The notes beneath the pieces are model-generated. The model was not told where the DNA came from and made no database searches. It saw nothing but the letters and a program-made list of their open reading frames with translations. This document shows positions 39,175-57,985 of a stretch of DNA of 64,000 bases, one piece after another. This DNA is from Caenorhabditis remanei (lineage: Eukaryota > Nematoda > Chromadorea > Rhabditida > Rhabditidae), in the NCBI RefSeq assembly GCF_010183535.1, contig NC_071330.1:9405717-9469716 (forward strand). Direction: 5' to 3'. How positions within the stretch are numbered: position 1 is the first letter of the stretch; each line of letters begins with the position of its first letter. The position numbers and the translations under genes are program-made.

Positions 39175-39862
39175 TTAGCGTTTCTTGTCTCCGAGATCGT
39201 CGATGAGCTCATCAGTAACCTGAGACCATTTCTCTGGAATCAAGTCTAGCAAATCGTCTTTGACGTCTCCTTGAATGACGATTTCATCAGCGCCAGTTAC
39301 AGAAGAACCACATGCGAACTTCTGAGCGAAAAGTTTTGAAGCAACTTTCAGGTCGATGTCTAAAATTCAGAGACCATTTTTTAATCGTATGTTGTGTATT
39401 ACCAAATGTGGCTAGTCCTTTGATAACTGTGACACTTTTCTTGCCACGAGGCTCTCTCTGGAGTGTTACTTTCTGCGCACCACTCTTTTTCTTTCCTGCA
39501 GAGGCTGTCGCTGCTCCAGGCTTTGATCCTTTTCCTCCTCTTTTCTGTTTCTTTTTCTCATCACCCTCTGCTGGTTCTTCAGAAATATCGAGTCCTTCGA
39601 GAAGTTCTGGAGCATTTTGAGTTGCCCATGCCCGACAAAGATCGGTTTGCCCAGAGTAGTCGCAGTACTCGGTTGGCATTGAGCATTCTGAAATTTCAAA
39701 AAATTAGAAACGCGCTTCAGGCGGGAGTGTTGATCATGTTGAGTCAATTTTTTTAATATACTCACGTCCACAATAAAAAACTTTCAATGGATACGAAACT
39801 CCTTCGATGGGGCCTGGGGCTAGCGATTGAATCACAGCAGTTTCACAGCTCTCAGAAGTCAT
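39175..39862 (-). CDS. DENR: density-regulated protein homologue (DENR, SUI1 domain)
   Basis: Partner of MCT-1 in 40S recycling and translation reinitiation. Three exons (39862-39766, 39687-39403, 39359-39175) give 188 residues. The N-terminal zinc-binding segment has spaced cysteines ([18 protein letters not shown]), followed by [17 protein letters not shown] Lys/Gly-rich linker (about 65-95) leads to a SUI1/eIF1-like domain ([20 protein letters not shown], then [20 protein letters not shown] and the [10 protein letters not shown] strand). Length and order match DENR. It lies 412 bases downstream of gly-9 on the same strand. C. elegans Y47D3A.21 from memory. Confidence 0.93.
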
Positions 39863-40273
39863 TCTGAAGAGGCAAAAAAGTTTTGAAATTTTGATTAGTA
39901 ATATTGGAAGGTATCAAATTCGTGAAAACAACGGAAATTTAGTTCAAGAAAAACCAAAAGATAATTACATAACCGATCTATTAACAAACCCCAAGTTTAA
40001 GAGTATCACAACCATAAGAAAAGGCGGAACATCAAGTGGAAACAACCAGGAAATGACTAGTAAGAGAATTGGCAAAACTAGACAAGAAACCGTGCAATAA
40101 GAAATAAATACTAATTAATTGTATCCCGGAAACAGTGCTAAAAAAAAGACAGAAAGAAAAGATGGAGCAACTTTGGAATTAAGTTCGGAGCATTTGGAAT
40201 AAATACAATTAAAGCATCATATATTTAAAGTTTTCAAAACACGAGGATAATAAGTTTTCAATTCGATATTTTA
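39863..40273. other. spacer between gly-9 and DENR
   Basis: AT-rich, with the gly-9 3' untranslated region and the 5' region of DENR, both on the minus strand. An open stretch at 39891-40100 on the plus strand has no splice context or codon character. Confidence 0.4.
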
Positions 40274-42900
40274 TCAAGCCTTCGCAGGGTCGACAAAATT
40301 CCATTTTTGATGAGGATCATTTTCGTCACACTCTACCACGATCGCATCATCTCCAGCTTTCAAGTTGGCGGTTGACAGGCATTTTCCGCTTTTCAAGTTT
40401 CGTATCATTTGTTTCTGCAAAATTTTTTTTTAGTTAAAAACAAATTAGTTCTAATACCTCGTACGCCCATCTCTCATTGAATTGTGCTCTTTTTGAACAC
40501 GTTTTCATTCTAACATTCCCACTCTCCTCTGCTGCACAAGTGTTCTCTCGACGCAGGTTACCTTCTTTTGACAGAGACATTAACTAGAAAATGTATCCCA
40601 CATTGACGAGATTCAGTAAACTGAATACCTGTGGAGAGCTTCCTTTTCCTTGACAATGGAAAACTCCAAGAAGTTGAGACATTTTCTCATCTCTTTGTAA
40701 TGTATCTGTGCACATCCGAGTACCGCTAACAACTGTATGAAGCTGAACAAATAAGAAAGTTGTTTTCCTGCATATATATTTGAAGAATAACAACTCACTG
40801 CACCATATGCAACCACGTCTTCATCCATAATGAACTTTCCTTTCGCGATGTTGTCTAGGAACCATTTGAACGATTTACAATTTAGTCTTTTTCGTAGTTC
40901 GTGCCTAGAAGTCAAGTCTCCGACATCTTTTGTTTTCAAATCTTCTCGATGCATATAGTAGAGCCGTTTGTAGTCATCCATCCATACTTCTGCTAGTCGT
41001 TTGGAATTAGTTCCATGGACATCTTTATTGTTATTTCGCCCAGTCATGTTATAGGGGTGACCAGCTCTGAAGATGTGACCGACATGAGAACATGGTATAA
41101 ACTCGATCGATCCACCGCACATCCAATTCTGAAAAATATTTTCAGGATAACATTTAGAAACTGAACTCACTCGGAATGATATTTCGAGATTTTCTCCTCC
41201 CCAAATATCCATTTCTTCATCATAACCACCAACTTCGAAGAAATATTCACGATTCGCTGCTAACAGGCCACCAGCCATCGTGGGAGATCTGATATAATCG
41301 GTGACTTTTGTTCGACGCTTTTGTTCTTCTTCGGGTAGCCCTTCCCATGTGAAATGAAGAGCCCAAGAAAATCCTGAAAACAATATAATTACAATTATAT
41401 AGAGGTAGGTTTTCACGGATGGTTTGCCCCGAGACTAGAAATACGAAAATACATACCCAAAATACGAAAATACATTCTCTTTAGCCGGCAGACACGCAGA
41501 CCATCAGTGATATTACTCACCTCCAACTGAAAGTGACCAATCGCCGTGATATGCTAGTGTTGAATCAGAAATGGAATCGATCATTGGACAAACAATAGCA
41601 GTTCTTTCATCACTAATTCTCTGTACAATTGGCTCCAGCCAACCGTGATTCGCTTCACAATGAGAGTCCAAAAAGACAATAATGTCCCCAACTGCTTCTC
41701 GTGCTCCTGCTAACTTCGCACGAATCAACCCATGACGAACGTGTTTTCTTATTAATCGAACCTTTCCTCCGAAGCGTTTTATGTGTTCATCGAGAGGCTC
41801 TTGAAGTTCTTCTGAAACAAAACACTTGTGTAAGAATATTTTTATCATACTTGTCAAATCACGGGCCGGGCCGGGCCCGCTGAAAATTTCAGGGCCCGGA
41901 GCAAAAAATTATTTTTGAAAAAAAGAATTGAAAGTCTTGGAAATTAATTTTTGAATTACCGCGCACAATTTCTTTAAAGATTAAATTAAAAAATATCTGA
42001 AAAATGCAGAAAATGTTGAAAATCTCAATTTTAGTCATAGAAAATTGATCAAAACTTTTAATTTAATCTTTAAAAATATGTTTTCACTTGTTGTCTTTTT
42101 ATAATTTCTAATCAATAAAATGTTTGCCATAAAGTAGTAAACGACCAAACAATGGGAAAACGACGAAAAAAAAATTTCAATATTTTGACGGGCCGAACGG
42201 GTCGGGCCGGAAGATTTTTTTAGCGGGCCCGGCCCGTGACAAGTATGATTTTTATGACACCGAAACTAACGTCTTTTACTGTTATCGTCGAGTAAAATTA
42301 TTTCTTGCAGTATTTCTGGAGGGCTTCGATTGATTACTGAATGAACGGTTCTCAATAAAGGTGTCCATGCTTCATCGGTAAAAATAATGATAACTGATGT
42401 TTTAGGAAGAGTTGCGTAATCATATTTGATGTCTTTACACGCTTGTATTCTCGGATCTGGTACATCTCGGTCAAGTGAAATTTTATCCGAAACATGAACG
42501 TTCATAAACCACTTTTTCATATCTACTTGTCCTAACTCTGCTTCTTTCCCACTGAGAACAACTGGTTTCCCTTTCTCTCCGGGACCTTCACGAGGTTTCG
42601 AATAGTCAGGAATTTGATGAAACTCTCCATTCCACGTCTCCGGAAGACGAACAAGTTCTTCTGCATATTTTTCTGGAAAAAAACTTAATTCTACCCACAA
42701 TCAGATTTTGCGTATTGATCCGCGTATTTTACACTCTTTTATCGAATAAATCATCAAAATCTCTTACCAATATTCGGAAACTGGAACTTCGTCCGTCGCC
42801 GATCGTTTCGGTGATAATAAACTATGCAGAAGAAGGCGACGGTGAGGAAGGCGGCGATGACGAACGAGCCTTTCTTGCGAGGAATAATATACCGAAGCAT
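40274..42900 (-). CDS. gly-9: polypeptide GalNAc-transferase (GT27)
   Basis: Golgi type II enzyme that starts mucin-type O-glycosylation. Eight exons (42900-42768, 42672-42280, 41811-41521, 41373-41171, 41128-40799, 40742-40629, 40583-40458, 40414-40274) give 576 residues. A short cytosolic tail MLRYIIPRKKG precedes the anchor SFVIAAFLTVAFFCIVYY. The GT-A domain has SVIIIFTDEAWTPLLRTVHS, the metal-binding DSH in VFLDSHCEANHGW, and the Gal/GalNAc-T motif WGGENLEISFR. The C-terminal ricin-type lectin domain shows Cys-rich repeats (VFHCQGKGSSPQ; CLSTANLKAG; HQKWNFVD). Length matches C. elegans GLY-9 (Y47D3A.23, memory). Intron 2 (42279-41812) is almost wholly a GC-ended MITE. Confidence 0.95.
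41844..42247. mobile_element. gly-9: 404-bp MITE with CATACTTGTCA/GGGCCGGGCC ends in a gly-9 intron
   Basis: Left end CATACTTGTCAAATCACGGG plus CCGGGCCGGGCC is mirrored by GGGCCCGGCCCGTGACAAGT and ATG at the right. The core is AT-rich with its own AAAATTGATCAAAACTTT-type inverted pieces. It belongs with the GGCCCGG repeats at 20638 and 60905. Confidence 0.8.
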
Positions 42901-44909
42901 TCTGGAAAGTGTTATATTTCAATTTGTACAGACAGATTCTAAATTTTATATTCAATTTTTAAATGTTCCGGCCACATATAATTCAGAAAAGTTGATTAAA
43001 AGTTGAAAAACGTGGCAAATATTCAAGAGGGACTAGTTTTCAAGCTGAGGTCAGCCACGACCACGGGTTAGCACATGCGCGCACAGTCTCCCACACGCGA
43101 AGTGCGCAAGCAAACTGTATTTTTCTCTAGCACTCTCCACTCTCTCGCCGCCAAGCCAAATTCAACTGTTCTGTAGAAGATCTTTGAGAGACTGTAACTC
43201 GCAAGCAAGCATTTGTACAAAAAAGGTGTCAACTGTGAAAATGAAGTCCTATGTCTGATCTACGGCCCTAGTAAAAATTAGCATTTTGGGGCAATTATTT
43301 TACTCATTATGAACTCATAAAAACTACCAAGTTTGAGAGAGCATCACGACAGCACTAATTGTCAGAAAGAGCCAATTTTTGAGGGATATGTAGATCAGGT
43401 GTATAGCTTCACTTTTTTAGTTGATGACTTTTTTCTACAGACGCTTACTAGCGAGTTACAATCTAAAACAGTCGACTTAGTCACAATCTCGTGGAGAGTT
43501 AGGTAGATTCGATGGAGGAGTATAACTTTTCAGAGAAGAGAAATACAAGAAAGTTGTCAACTGCAAAAGTGAAGCACTACGTCTAATCTACATACTCTTT
43601 AAAAATTGGCTCTTTCTGACCATCAGGGAAGCCGTGATGCACTGTCAAACTCGGAAGTTTTTAGGAGTTTATAACGAATAAAATACGTGTCGCGAGATGT
43701 TAATTTTTACTAGGGCCGTAGATCAAGTATAGGGCTTTATTTTCATAGTTGACAACTTTTTTGTACAGACGCATACTAGCGAGTTACAGTCTATCACAAT
43801 AGACAAGCTCACAGCATTGCACTGAAATAGGAGGAGAAGCATAACTTTTCAGGGAGGTCTCGTACAAAAATGTTGTCAACTGAAAAAGTGAAGTTTTATG
43901 CCTAATCCACGTTTTTGTCTAAGTTATGGGTTTTAGAACAAAAAAGAGTTGGCCCTCAGGCATCACTTTCTCTACATACAGTAATATCAGTGGTGAAAGT
44001 TGGCACACTTAAAATTATCCTCAATCAATCTGTAGTGGACGAAATCACAAGCTGTAAAAAGTAATAGATTCCCATTGAAATTTCAAACTTTTCCTTCGTT
44101 TTATTTTTTTGAGAAATTTTTTTATTCGGCTGAAAAATAGAAAAAAGTCCGAAAAAATGACGTTTTTTCAACTTTTTCAACTGAAATTTGATATGATCAT
44201 GACTCAATGAGTACTAAACGGAATCAATCAAACTAAAATGGTAAATATTTCATTCGGGACCCTCTACAATCGCTTCGTTTTATTTTTTCGATTTTTTTTG
44301 TTTCCAGACCAAAACCATCAAAAAGGTGCTAAATACCGTTATTGCCCATTACATGGATTACTAATTGTTTTATTTTTAGGAAATTTTTAACTTTATGAAG
44401 TATTTCAGATATCAGAGAATCTATCTAAAGAAAAAAATTATCATTCCAAATTAGACATGTCCTTCAAACACACTATTCTTTGAACGCCATTTTCAGGCGT
44501 CCATAAGTCGTGTTCTGAATATTGTTCGTTTAAGATTTTTATGAAAATTATAGTTCAGATCATCTTCTATCTTATTCTTTTTTCACCGTTTCGAAATTCG
44601 TTGTCTACTCGTTGTACGAGACATTTTTCCAAAATTTTTCATTTCAGATTAATTTTAGTGCAAACGCGCTCCCTCTGCATGCGTTAGAGATTTGAGGACG
44701 CAGATCGTCGCTTTTCTCGTGAAAACGCTTGCGCATTTCGCGTGTGGGAGACTGTGTGCGCGGTAGCTCAAATGTGAAAAAAGATGAGACATGATGAATA
44801 GATCTAGAGAAAGCTTTATATCTCTAGTTTTTGTTGTCCAATTACCGATTTTTGTGTGTGAATGAAACAAAAATTAAAGTTTAAACTTTATAAAAATTGA
44901 TTAACATGT
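42901..44909. other. 2-kb spacer between mib-1 and gly-9
   Basis: Mostly the TIR element at 43066-44768, with the gly-9 promoter at its left and the mib-1 3' end at its right. No gene seen. Confidence 0.6.
43066..44768. mobile_element. 1.7-kb TIR element with internal foldback
   Basis: Left ACAGTCTCCCACACGCGAAG (43083) and right TTCGCGTGTGGGAGACTGTG (44738) are inverted repeats inside about 45-base arms. Inside, 43205-43470 and 43550-43800 form a second inverted repeat (CTAGTAAAAATTAGCATTTT against TTAATTTTTACTAGGGCCGT; AGCGAGTTACA in both). No ORF for a transposase. Confidence 0.7.
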
Positions 44910-47809
44910 TCACGAATAAATAGGTTGAGTTGTCTCAATAGGTTTCCTGCAGATATGGCACTGTTTTTTGAGTTTATCTGTGCATTCCACACAAGCAGTA
45001 TGTCCGCAGTTGAAAACAACCTGAACAACGTCCTGTTTCAGCTTTTATGTTGATATCCTTTACCTCAATTTTGGAATCCATACAAATAGCACAACTAGTC
45101 TCTAACTCCAACTGTTCTAGTTTTTTTCTCAATAAATTCAGCTCTTTTTGCTTCTCTCTTTCAAATTCGATTTTTGCTTCTCGAGCTGCATCTTCAGCTA
45201 TCTTTTTACAAATTTCAGCAGAAAGTTGTGAATGTTGCCGGCCGAAATCAGTTGATTCGCCTGATCGAGAACCAATTTGAACTTGTGTCCCATCTATCAA
45301 AATTACGAGTTTAGGATTGTCTGCTATTTTAATTTTACCGTGATCATGTGCTCCTGCAATAAACTGATAACAAACTGGACATCTTCTAATGGCTGTCTTC
45401 TCAGCACAATCGACGCAAGCAACACGATGTCCACATGGATTCAATTTGACAGTTGCAACCGAATCAAAGCATGAAAAAGTGCACATCGACACTTCTGCAG
45501 CATCAAATTTATCCTGACTCATAGCTAACATTGGCATTACAGTTCTGAAGTTTATAAATCTACTTTTGAAATTCATACTAGTTACCTTTGCTTAGTTTGT
45601 GCAATATGAATAATGATCGGACGAAGTGTTGAATCTTCACACAAATCAACAATGCTCACCCCTTTTCTATCTCTGAAATTTACAAGAAGCATATGTCATC
45701 ATATCGTCTGAAAAACTAACTTAATATTCAAATCAGCACCATTCGAAACCATGAAACAAATAGTAGCAAGTTGCCATTTGGGACGAAGTCTACTCGCCAT
45801 CTCATCAAGATTCAAGTTTGTACGAACGAGTTGAGCACACATTGGAACCAAAGATACAGCATATTGTTCATTTTGTTTCAGCATATCTCTGAAATTAGAG
45901 CACCTTAATAATCGAATTTCAGTTTGCACCCACTTAACAAGTTGAAATATGGGGGTCTGCCCATTCAAATCTACTACATTCGGTGGGGCTCCCGCCTTTA
46001 CAAGGGCTTGAATTGATGCGAGACGTCCACAGTCTTTCTCAGCTTCTCCAGTCCATTTTTCAAGAGCGTAATGAAGAACTCCACGACCAAATCTGTCACG
46101 ACGATGTACTTCGAGGCCCAACTAGAAATCAAATAATTGTAATGAGATGACAATTTTCTAAAAAGATACCATAATCAACTTGTTTATGACATTTACATGC
46201 CCACATCCAGCAGCATAATGCAATGCATTCATTCCGTTTTTTGTAGTGGTATTACGGTAAGAAGAACGTAAAAGAAGGAGTTGTTCGACAGTACTGTAAG
46301 AATGCTTATAATTTGGCACATAAACTAGAGAGGGAGATTTACTTCACGTGTCCTCCGAATATAGAAATCTGTAGAGGTGTCATATTGGCGTTGTTCATTT
46401 GATGAATGTTCGCTCGAGTGTTTGTCATAATACGACTAATCGCTGCTTTCTGGAAAAAAAACATGCCATTAAACGTAGACATATTTCCTCTCGTGACTCA
46501 CCTTGTTTCCAGACTCAGGCAGTTTACAAACTTCATGTATTGGAGTATCTCCATTGTTATTTGCAACACACGGAAGACATGCGCTTGTCCCCAGAAGACG
46601 ATCAATACAGGCAGCATGAGCATGTCGGGAAGCCAGATGCAGTGGAGTATCACCGGTTATTGACTGAGAATTTACTTCTTTTGGAAGAAGAAGTAGGACA
46701 CCTTCTAGCATCTTGTCAAGCCCTCTGAAAATAATATTCAAGTTGTCAATATCTCAATCTTTGAACAAACCTCTCCGCTGCCACGTGCACTATTGTCTTG
46801 TTCTGACTATCTTTAGCATTTTTCTCTGCTCCTAATGAGATTAACATCACAACAACATTCCACAAATCATCCGAAACTGCACGGAAAATTGGAAGCTGTC
46901 CATCGAAAGGCATTCGAACTTGTTGCGGATTTGCACGAATTGATTCAACTAACTTAGCATAACTACTAGAATCTTCATTCCAATTTATGATAATTTCCAT
47001 CAAATTGTCCGTTGTGTAACCGTGAATTGTATTCTGAAAGTGTAGCAATAAATTGTATCTGTAAATATTGGTCAACTAAACTTTATAAGTATGAATACTG
47101 TGTTCATTTCTATCTCTCGTAATCATTGACAGTCTTGGTCCAGAATAAACCGGACACAGAAATAAGTCTCTACGACCATCTGTCCATCCTGGATTCACAT
47201 CAATTGTCACTTGAATATCACGAATTAATGCAGTGTTTTGAGCATTTTTCAATGAAACCATGTATTTTGGAACACCTTCGAAAGTCACTGTTTCTTTTGC
47301 AGCAATAACTCCAATCGTTGTTTTCAATGGGTCTCCACGAGTTATTGCTACTAAATCTCCCTTATAGTGTTCAACAATTTTAGGAATTTCTAGAGCTTCC
47401 AAAGGCCACTCTGTCAGGTTTTGTAACTAAAAGAAAGCGGTTATCAGAAGAGAATACTTTGGAATTCTTCTACCAGATCAGTACTCGGTGGCAATGCGTA
47501 GAAGACACGGACAAGAGCAGTTCTCTTCTCTTCATCTATACTGTAGATATAACCAACATGCCCGAGAAGCTGAAACAAAAATCAATATGGCATCATATTC
47601 TGAACAAGTTGTAATCTGATTAAGATAATTCGGCATCGAGACATCCCAAAACTCACAGCCATATGTGTTTTCGTCCAATTTACATTATTGTACAAGTTTC
47701 TTCTTTGGGCATAATTTGGACTAATCTCAGATATTAGAACTCGATCACCTTCAATAAAAGTTTCAGATGACTGTGGACTTTGCACTGTGTTCTCATTGTT
47801 CAGCTCCAT
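44910..47809 (-). CDS. mib-1: Mind bomb-type E3 ubiquitin ligase, lacking the ZZ module
   Basis: Ligase of the Notch-ligand (DSL) endocytosis family. Eleven exons (47809-47657, 47569-47474, 47426-47082, 47033-46771, 46724-46502, 46449-46343, 46293-46170, 46121-45721, 45672-45586, 45544-45064, 45020-44910) give 796 residues. The N-terminal 170 residues match the SH3-like MIB repeats (FIEGDRVLISE; LLGHVGYIYSIDEEKRTALV). Ankyrin repeats follow (DGQLPIFRAVSDD; GDTPLHLASRHAHAACIDRL; NGMNALHYAAGCGHVNVINK), then a RING-like finger (NPCGHRVACVDCAEK...RRCPVCYQF) and a C-terminal RING (CAICMDSKIEVVFNCGH...CHICRKPI). The N-terminal MIB/HERC2-ZZ block of fly and vertebrate Mib is not present. Bases 45933-45889 form a 45-base in-frame intron candidate; removing it gives 781 residues. 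C. elegans Y47D3A.22 from memory. Confidence 0.88.
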
Positions 47810-48273
47810 TTTATTATTCTTTGACAATAACTATTTTCCTTATTTCCAAAATTATATTTGATGTGGAATATTTTTCAGTGGAGCAGTAGGGCAACACGTG
47901 AGAATTAAAGTGTTTTAAATTTCTGATTTTCTAGAATGCTAACAGATTAACTTTATAGATACTTTCAATAATTGTCTGTTAACACGTTCATCTGCAACCT
48001 CGAATTCAGGTAGATTAAGATACAATTTCAAGAAATTCATTACTTATTCCCCAACCCCACAGTTCTCCGCCTTGTCCGAGAGGAGTCCGACGATTGTGGT
48101 CGAGTGAGAGTTTTTAGTCCCGGGGTCGCGCCCGCGAAGGTAACGCTTCGAATTTAAATTAACCGAAATTTTTCTGTTTTAGCTCAGCTTAAGATATTCC
48201 TAGTTCGAAATAAAGCTTGGCATTAATTACATCAATTTTTAGTGAACGTCTTATCGCTTAATGCTGCAGACCA
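47810..48273. promoter_or_regulatory. divergent promoter region of mib-1 and smc-3
   Basis: 464 bases between the two start codons on opposite strands, so both promoters must be here or overlap the 5' ends. A GC-richer segment (48050-48145, including CCCGGGGTCGCGCCCGCG) stands out. No TATA box was identified. Confidence 0.5.
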
Positions 48274-53028
<4,755 letters not shown>

Positions 53029-54486
53029 ACGACCTCCTTTGCCAAAACTATTTATTTTCTTCGATTTTATTGAAAAGTTTCACTTCAAATATCCCTACAG
53101 TCCTACAGTTGGCTGATGTTATTGTACAATGATCTGCAATCCCTACCTTCCCAATATCCCAGATTTTTTACAAATTGATCTCCTCGACACCAGTTTTTCC
53201 GTTCTTCTATTTTGAATCCAAGAATTTCTTATACCGATAAATGAAATTGCAGAAATTTCTATTAATTGATTTTCACTATACAGGGTGGCGAATAAGTATA
53301 CGACGCTCTTAATTCTTGGATATTCGGCGAGAAAACGGTTGAATCAACAAAAAACGTTATTAATAGTTGGAATGTTCGAATTAGATTCAGTTTACTAAAG
53401 GATTCGAAGTTGGATACTTTGACTTTGATACAGGCCTTCTGACGTAAGACGCCAAAATCGCTTGTGCGCCGCAGGTAGTCGACGTCGACTTCGTCCCATA
53501 TCTTCTGAAAGAAGGCCTTGAGAACAACGGCCTTGTTGTAAGAGATTCCTGAGATCTTGCTCTTCAAATATTCCCATACGATGAAATCCATCAGAATGAG
53601 ATCCGCCGACAATGCAGGCCTAAAGTCGTTGTTCCAATAGCCAGGAAAATGAGAGAGATGATGAATTTTGTTGATTTGGAACTGTGGGGCGTAGCCCAAT
53701 CTTGTTGAAAGATGGAAAAGAGTCCAGTAGAGTGTTGAGCTGTACAGAGGAACAAAACATCCTTCAAAACCAAGTTTTGGAAGACCCCTAGTCGATTTTC
53801 GCTTTTTTTTTAAATGAAAACTAACGAAGTTCTACCGTAAGATATCACCGCGACCCATACCATCACAGTTTTAGAAAAAAGGAGGTCATGGACCTGGTGA
53901 CGTTAAGGGGACCTACTATCACCTTTTGATAACAATAGTTTTGCTTTTGACGGTTGGAAAAAGGCTCAATATTAAAATTATTATTATAGGTCCAGATCAC
54001 GCCCGAGACGCGGCGCACAGGCGATTTTTTCATTGGACGTCTGAAGGCCTGTACCAAAGCCAAAGTATCCAACTTCGATTTCCTTTCGTAAATTAAATCT
54101 AATACGTATATTCCAACTATTAATAACGTTTTTTTGTTGATTCAACCGTTTTTCGCCGAATATCTAAGAATTAAGGGCGTCGTATACTTATTCGCCTCCC
54201 TGTAATATACAACAACAAGACAAATTATTGAGCTTCGGAAACAATAGATTTATATTAAATTTACAAGCTTGTGGGAGCCAGAAAGCGGTAAAATGAGCGA
54301 TCGAGAAATTAGATAGTATATGCATACACAAGATAGCAAAGAAATGAGGGATGGGAGGATGCGAAAATCATTTAGGGAAGAGCCATTTTACAAAGTGAAA
54401 AGCATATGAGAAAAAAGGTGAGAGTACGTGTTAGACTCGGATCAAGAATTATGATAGAAGAATGACGGTATCGAATTTATAATATT
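53029..54486. other. spacer between smc-3 and rab-35, mostly a dead transposon
   Basis: The convergent 3' ends of smc-3 and rab-35 flank the mariner-type element at 53281-54202. Nothing else recognised. Confidence 0.6.
53281..54202 (-). mobile_element. internally deleted mariner-type transposon with long TIRs
   Basis: Ends CAGGGTGGCGAATAAGTATA and TATACTTATTCGCCTCCCTG are inverted repeats flanked by TA on each side. Similarity of the two arms extends about 170 bases inward, through CAACTATTAATAACGTTTTT to the phrase CCAACTTCGA. On the minus strand, 53773-53395 keeps pieces of a DDE transposase C-terminus in two frames: IFQQDWATPHSSKS, then LSADLILMDFIVWEYLKSK and WDEVDVDYLRRT. The N-terminal DNA-binding half and the start are missing and frames are broken, so it cannot encode an active enzyme. 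Confidence 0.85.
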
Positions 54487-55570
<1,084 letters not shown>

Positions 55571-55829
55571 TTAGAGATTAAATGTCGTTTTTCTGATGCA
55601 GCACACTGATTTTAAATTTTATAATTTAGATACTTATCTGGTGAAAACCAGAACACGAAAGTTGGAATATTTTCGATCAATTAAGTTGCAAAATTCTGAA
55701 ATTTTTTATACATTGAAGAATTATAAAAATGCAATGAATGTATTCGGGAAGAGATTCTTCTGGAAAAAAACAACACAGGGAAAGAGAAAATAAAATGTAA
55801 TGATTAAAAGAAAGTATCAAAAGAGCCAC

Positions 55830-55914
55830 CTGAAGAGCCTTTAGAATCCATTGAATAGCAGTCCTCGTGGTTTTCCGAAAGTTTTTGATACTTGAAATGG
55901 CGACGTTGAACCAT
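55830..55914 (-). CDS. rab-35: possible alternative first exon of rab-35
   Basis: An ATG opens 28 codons (MVQRRHFKYQKLSENHEDCY, then SMDSKGSS) ending in phase 1 at a GT donor (TCAG|GTGGCT). Joined to the acceptor at 55543-55544 it reads on as ...[18 protein letters not shown] in frame with Rab35. A good acceptor (ttgttctgcag) lies about 22 bases upstream of its ATG, and the teg-1 stop is 144 bases upstream, normal operon spacing. The phase match has a one-in-three chance of being accidental. Confidence 0.45.
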
Positions 55915-56057
55915 TTTTTGAAAAATAAAGTTTTCAGCTGCAGAACAATAACTGTGAATTACAATGGAATGAAAAGCAAAACGAGCGAATGAGAGATTCA
56001 GAGATAGAGTCAGAATGGGGGAAAATGTAAAAAAAACATCATGAATCATCGTATTTC

Positions 56058-57548
56058 TCACAAATACAACTCAAAATCAATTCTAGCGACTGGATTGAAA
56101 TGTCCGTTCGTTCCTTCACGTCTAGCCACACCCTCAGCAGAAAGAAGTCCTTTAGATTGACGATCCATCATTTCTGACGTCGAGAACGGTCCCTGAAAGT
56201 AACAATTAATATATTTTTTAGTTGAAAGGCCGTTTTTTAATCCAATAGGAAACTTACAGTTACCTGAAAATTGAAAACTTATAATATACCTCAATTTTTG
56301 CCTCCTCATTAGATTTATAGTCCCATTTGACTGTATCCTCTTCTTTTTCTTCTTGTCCTATTGTAGTTGGAGCAGTGGTTGCGGACGATGTGACTGCTGG
56401 TTCATCTGAGAACATATCCAATTCATCGGCAGCAACACTGATCATTCTTTGAAGTAGGAAGTTGATCTTTTCTCGATGCCATTCATATGCGTCCATCTGA
56501 AAATCACAACCCATGAACTGAATTCATTCAAACATCGCAAAGAATGCAACACTGATATAACAAAAAAAATCACTAACAAATCCAGCTGAAATAAGTTCAT
56601 CGGCCAGCCCAGACAGTAACTGAGTTTCTTTTTGACCGTCAGTAGGTTGAAATTCTTTTCCAGCTTTTTTAGCCGCCCATCTCAATTTTCTTTCCTCTGC
56701 AGCAGTCAGTCCTTTCTTCTTTTTGAGATCTGATAATGCTTTTGCAATTGATTGATTTGGCTGCAGAATTTGTACAAGTTGTTCGAAGATTTCTTTCTTT
56801 CGAACATCACTCATCGTAACTGGCTCTGGTTCTTCGTCATCAGACTTCTGGAAAATAATTGAATAAAGTTATTCATAAAATAAATGTCGGAAATTGCAGA
56901 CAGCAAAATTTCAAAAACATGAGCTGTTTACACTACTCATTTCAAGTTACTCGGCTTGGCCAGACCGTGCTAAGAAACGCAAAAGTGATCGAAAACTGCC
57001 AAATTGAAAAGTTAAATTGAACAAAACAATATATACTACCAATTCTTGGTCTACAAAAATATTCTTACCTTTTCCCCATCTCCTTCCCACTGATCTCCTG
57101 CTTTTCTCTTAACCGAACTCCAGTCAATTCCATCCAGCCAAGCATCTTGAACGTCCTTCTGTTTCTTGTCGAAAACAAAGTTACCAGTCTCATCAAAATG
57201 CCCATCCTCTTCATCTTCTTTCATATTGAATGCAGTAATTTTGATTGAACCATCAAAATCCATTTCGCAATCCTCCTGTCCTTCAACTTTTCTTGTGTCA
57301 AGACGCTTGTGATCCTCTTCTTCTTCTTCGTCTGATTCGAGAGTGTGGAATTTTTTCTTTTCTTCTTCCTGAAAACTTGAAGTAAAATTCGAAAATTATT
57401 TATAACTTACTTCATCTTCTACTGGTCGCTCTTTCACCACATCTTCTTCCATTGGTATATCGAGATCTTCATTTTCTAGCTCCTTCTTGTCACGCTTGAA
57501 TACTCGAGTTTCAATGTCATCAGCGAATGATACTGCTCTTTTTGGCAT
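56058..57548 (-). CDS. teg-1: CD2BP2/Lin1-type GYF protein (U5 snRNP)
   Basis: Splicing-related protein. Five exons (57548-57411, 57368-57069, 56847-56578, 56496-56290, 56192-56058) give 349 residues. The N-terminus MPKRAVSFADDIETRVFKRD and the acidic region with HFDETGNFVFDKK and DAWLDGIDW are hallmarks of CD2BP2. A helical stretch (KKKKGLTAAEERKLRWAAKK) follows. The GYF domain closes the protein, with VKWDYK, GPFSTSEMMD and the final strand VARIDFELYL; the classical SEGYF segment is SKGLLSAEGV here. It shares a 437-base divergent promoter with mcm-10 and is probably first in an operon with rab-35. C. elegans TEG-1 (Y47D3A.27, memory) acts in germline proliferation and splicing. Confidence 0.93.
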
Positions 57549-57985
57549 TTCAGTCTGAGAAAACTAAATATGAATTTTTGCCATGAAGAATTATTTGTTT
57601 AATCGATAATTTTCATCACTCAAAATCGAATTTTTTTTTAAATCAGTAACCAAAAAGTGAAATAAAAATGTAAAATAGTCAGAGAAAGCAAGAGAAACGA
57701 TAGAGAAATAGAGGAAAACAGCCGATTTTCGGAGAAGACAAACAGCTTTCCAGTGTATGTAATATTGCGTCGAAGTGTTTACAACCATTGCGCGTAAGTT
57801 ATACCAGAAATTTTGCGGGAATTGTGAATCTGTAAATCTAGATTTGTTGAACTTACAGTTGAATTTAATCTTTTTCTTAATTTTAACAACTTAAAAATTG
57901 AAGTACCGATATGAATTAAAAAGAAGCTGGTCTATTATACTTTTTATGGAAAACAAAATAAGAAACATAACTTTTTAGAAACAAA
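57549..57985. promoter_or_regulatory. divergent promoter region of teg-1 and mcm-10
   Basis: 437 AT-rich bases separate the two start codons on opposite strands. An acceptor-like ctttttag lies just before the mcm-10 ATG. No other element recognised. Confidence 0.5.
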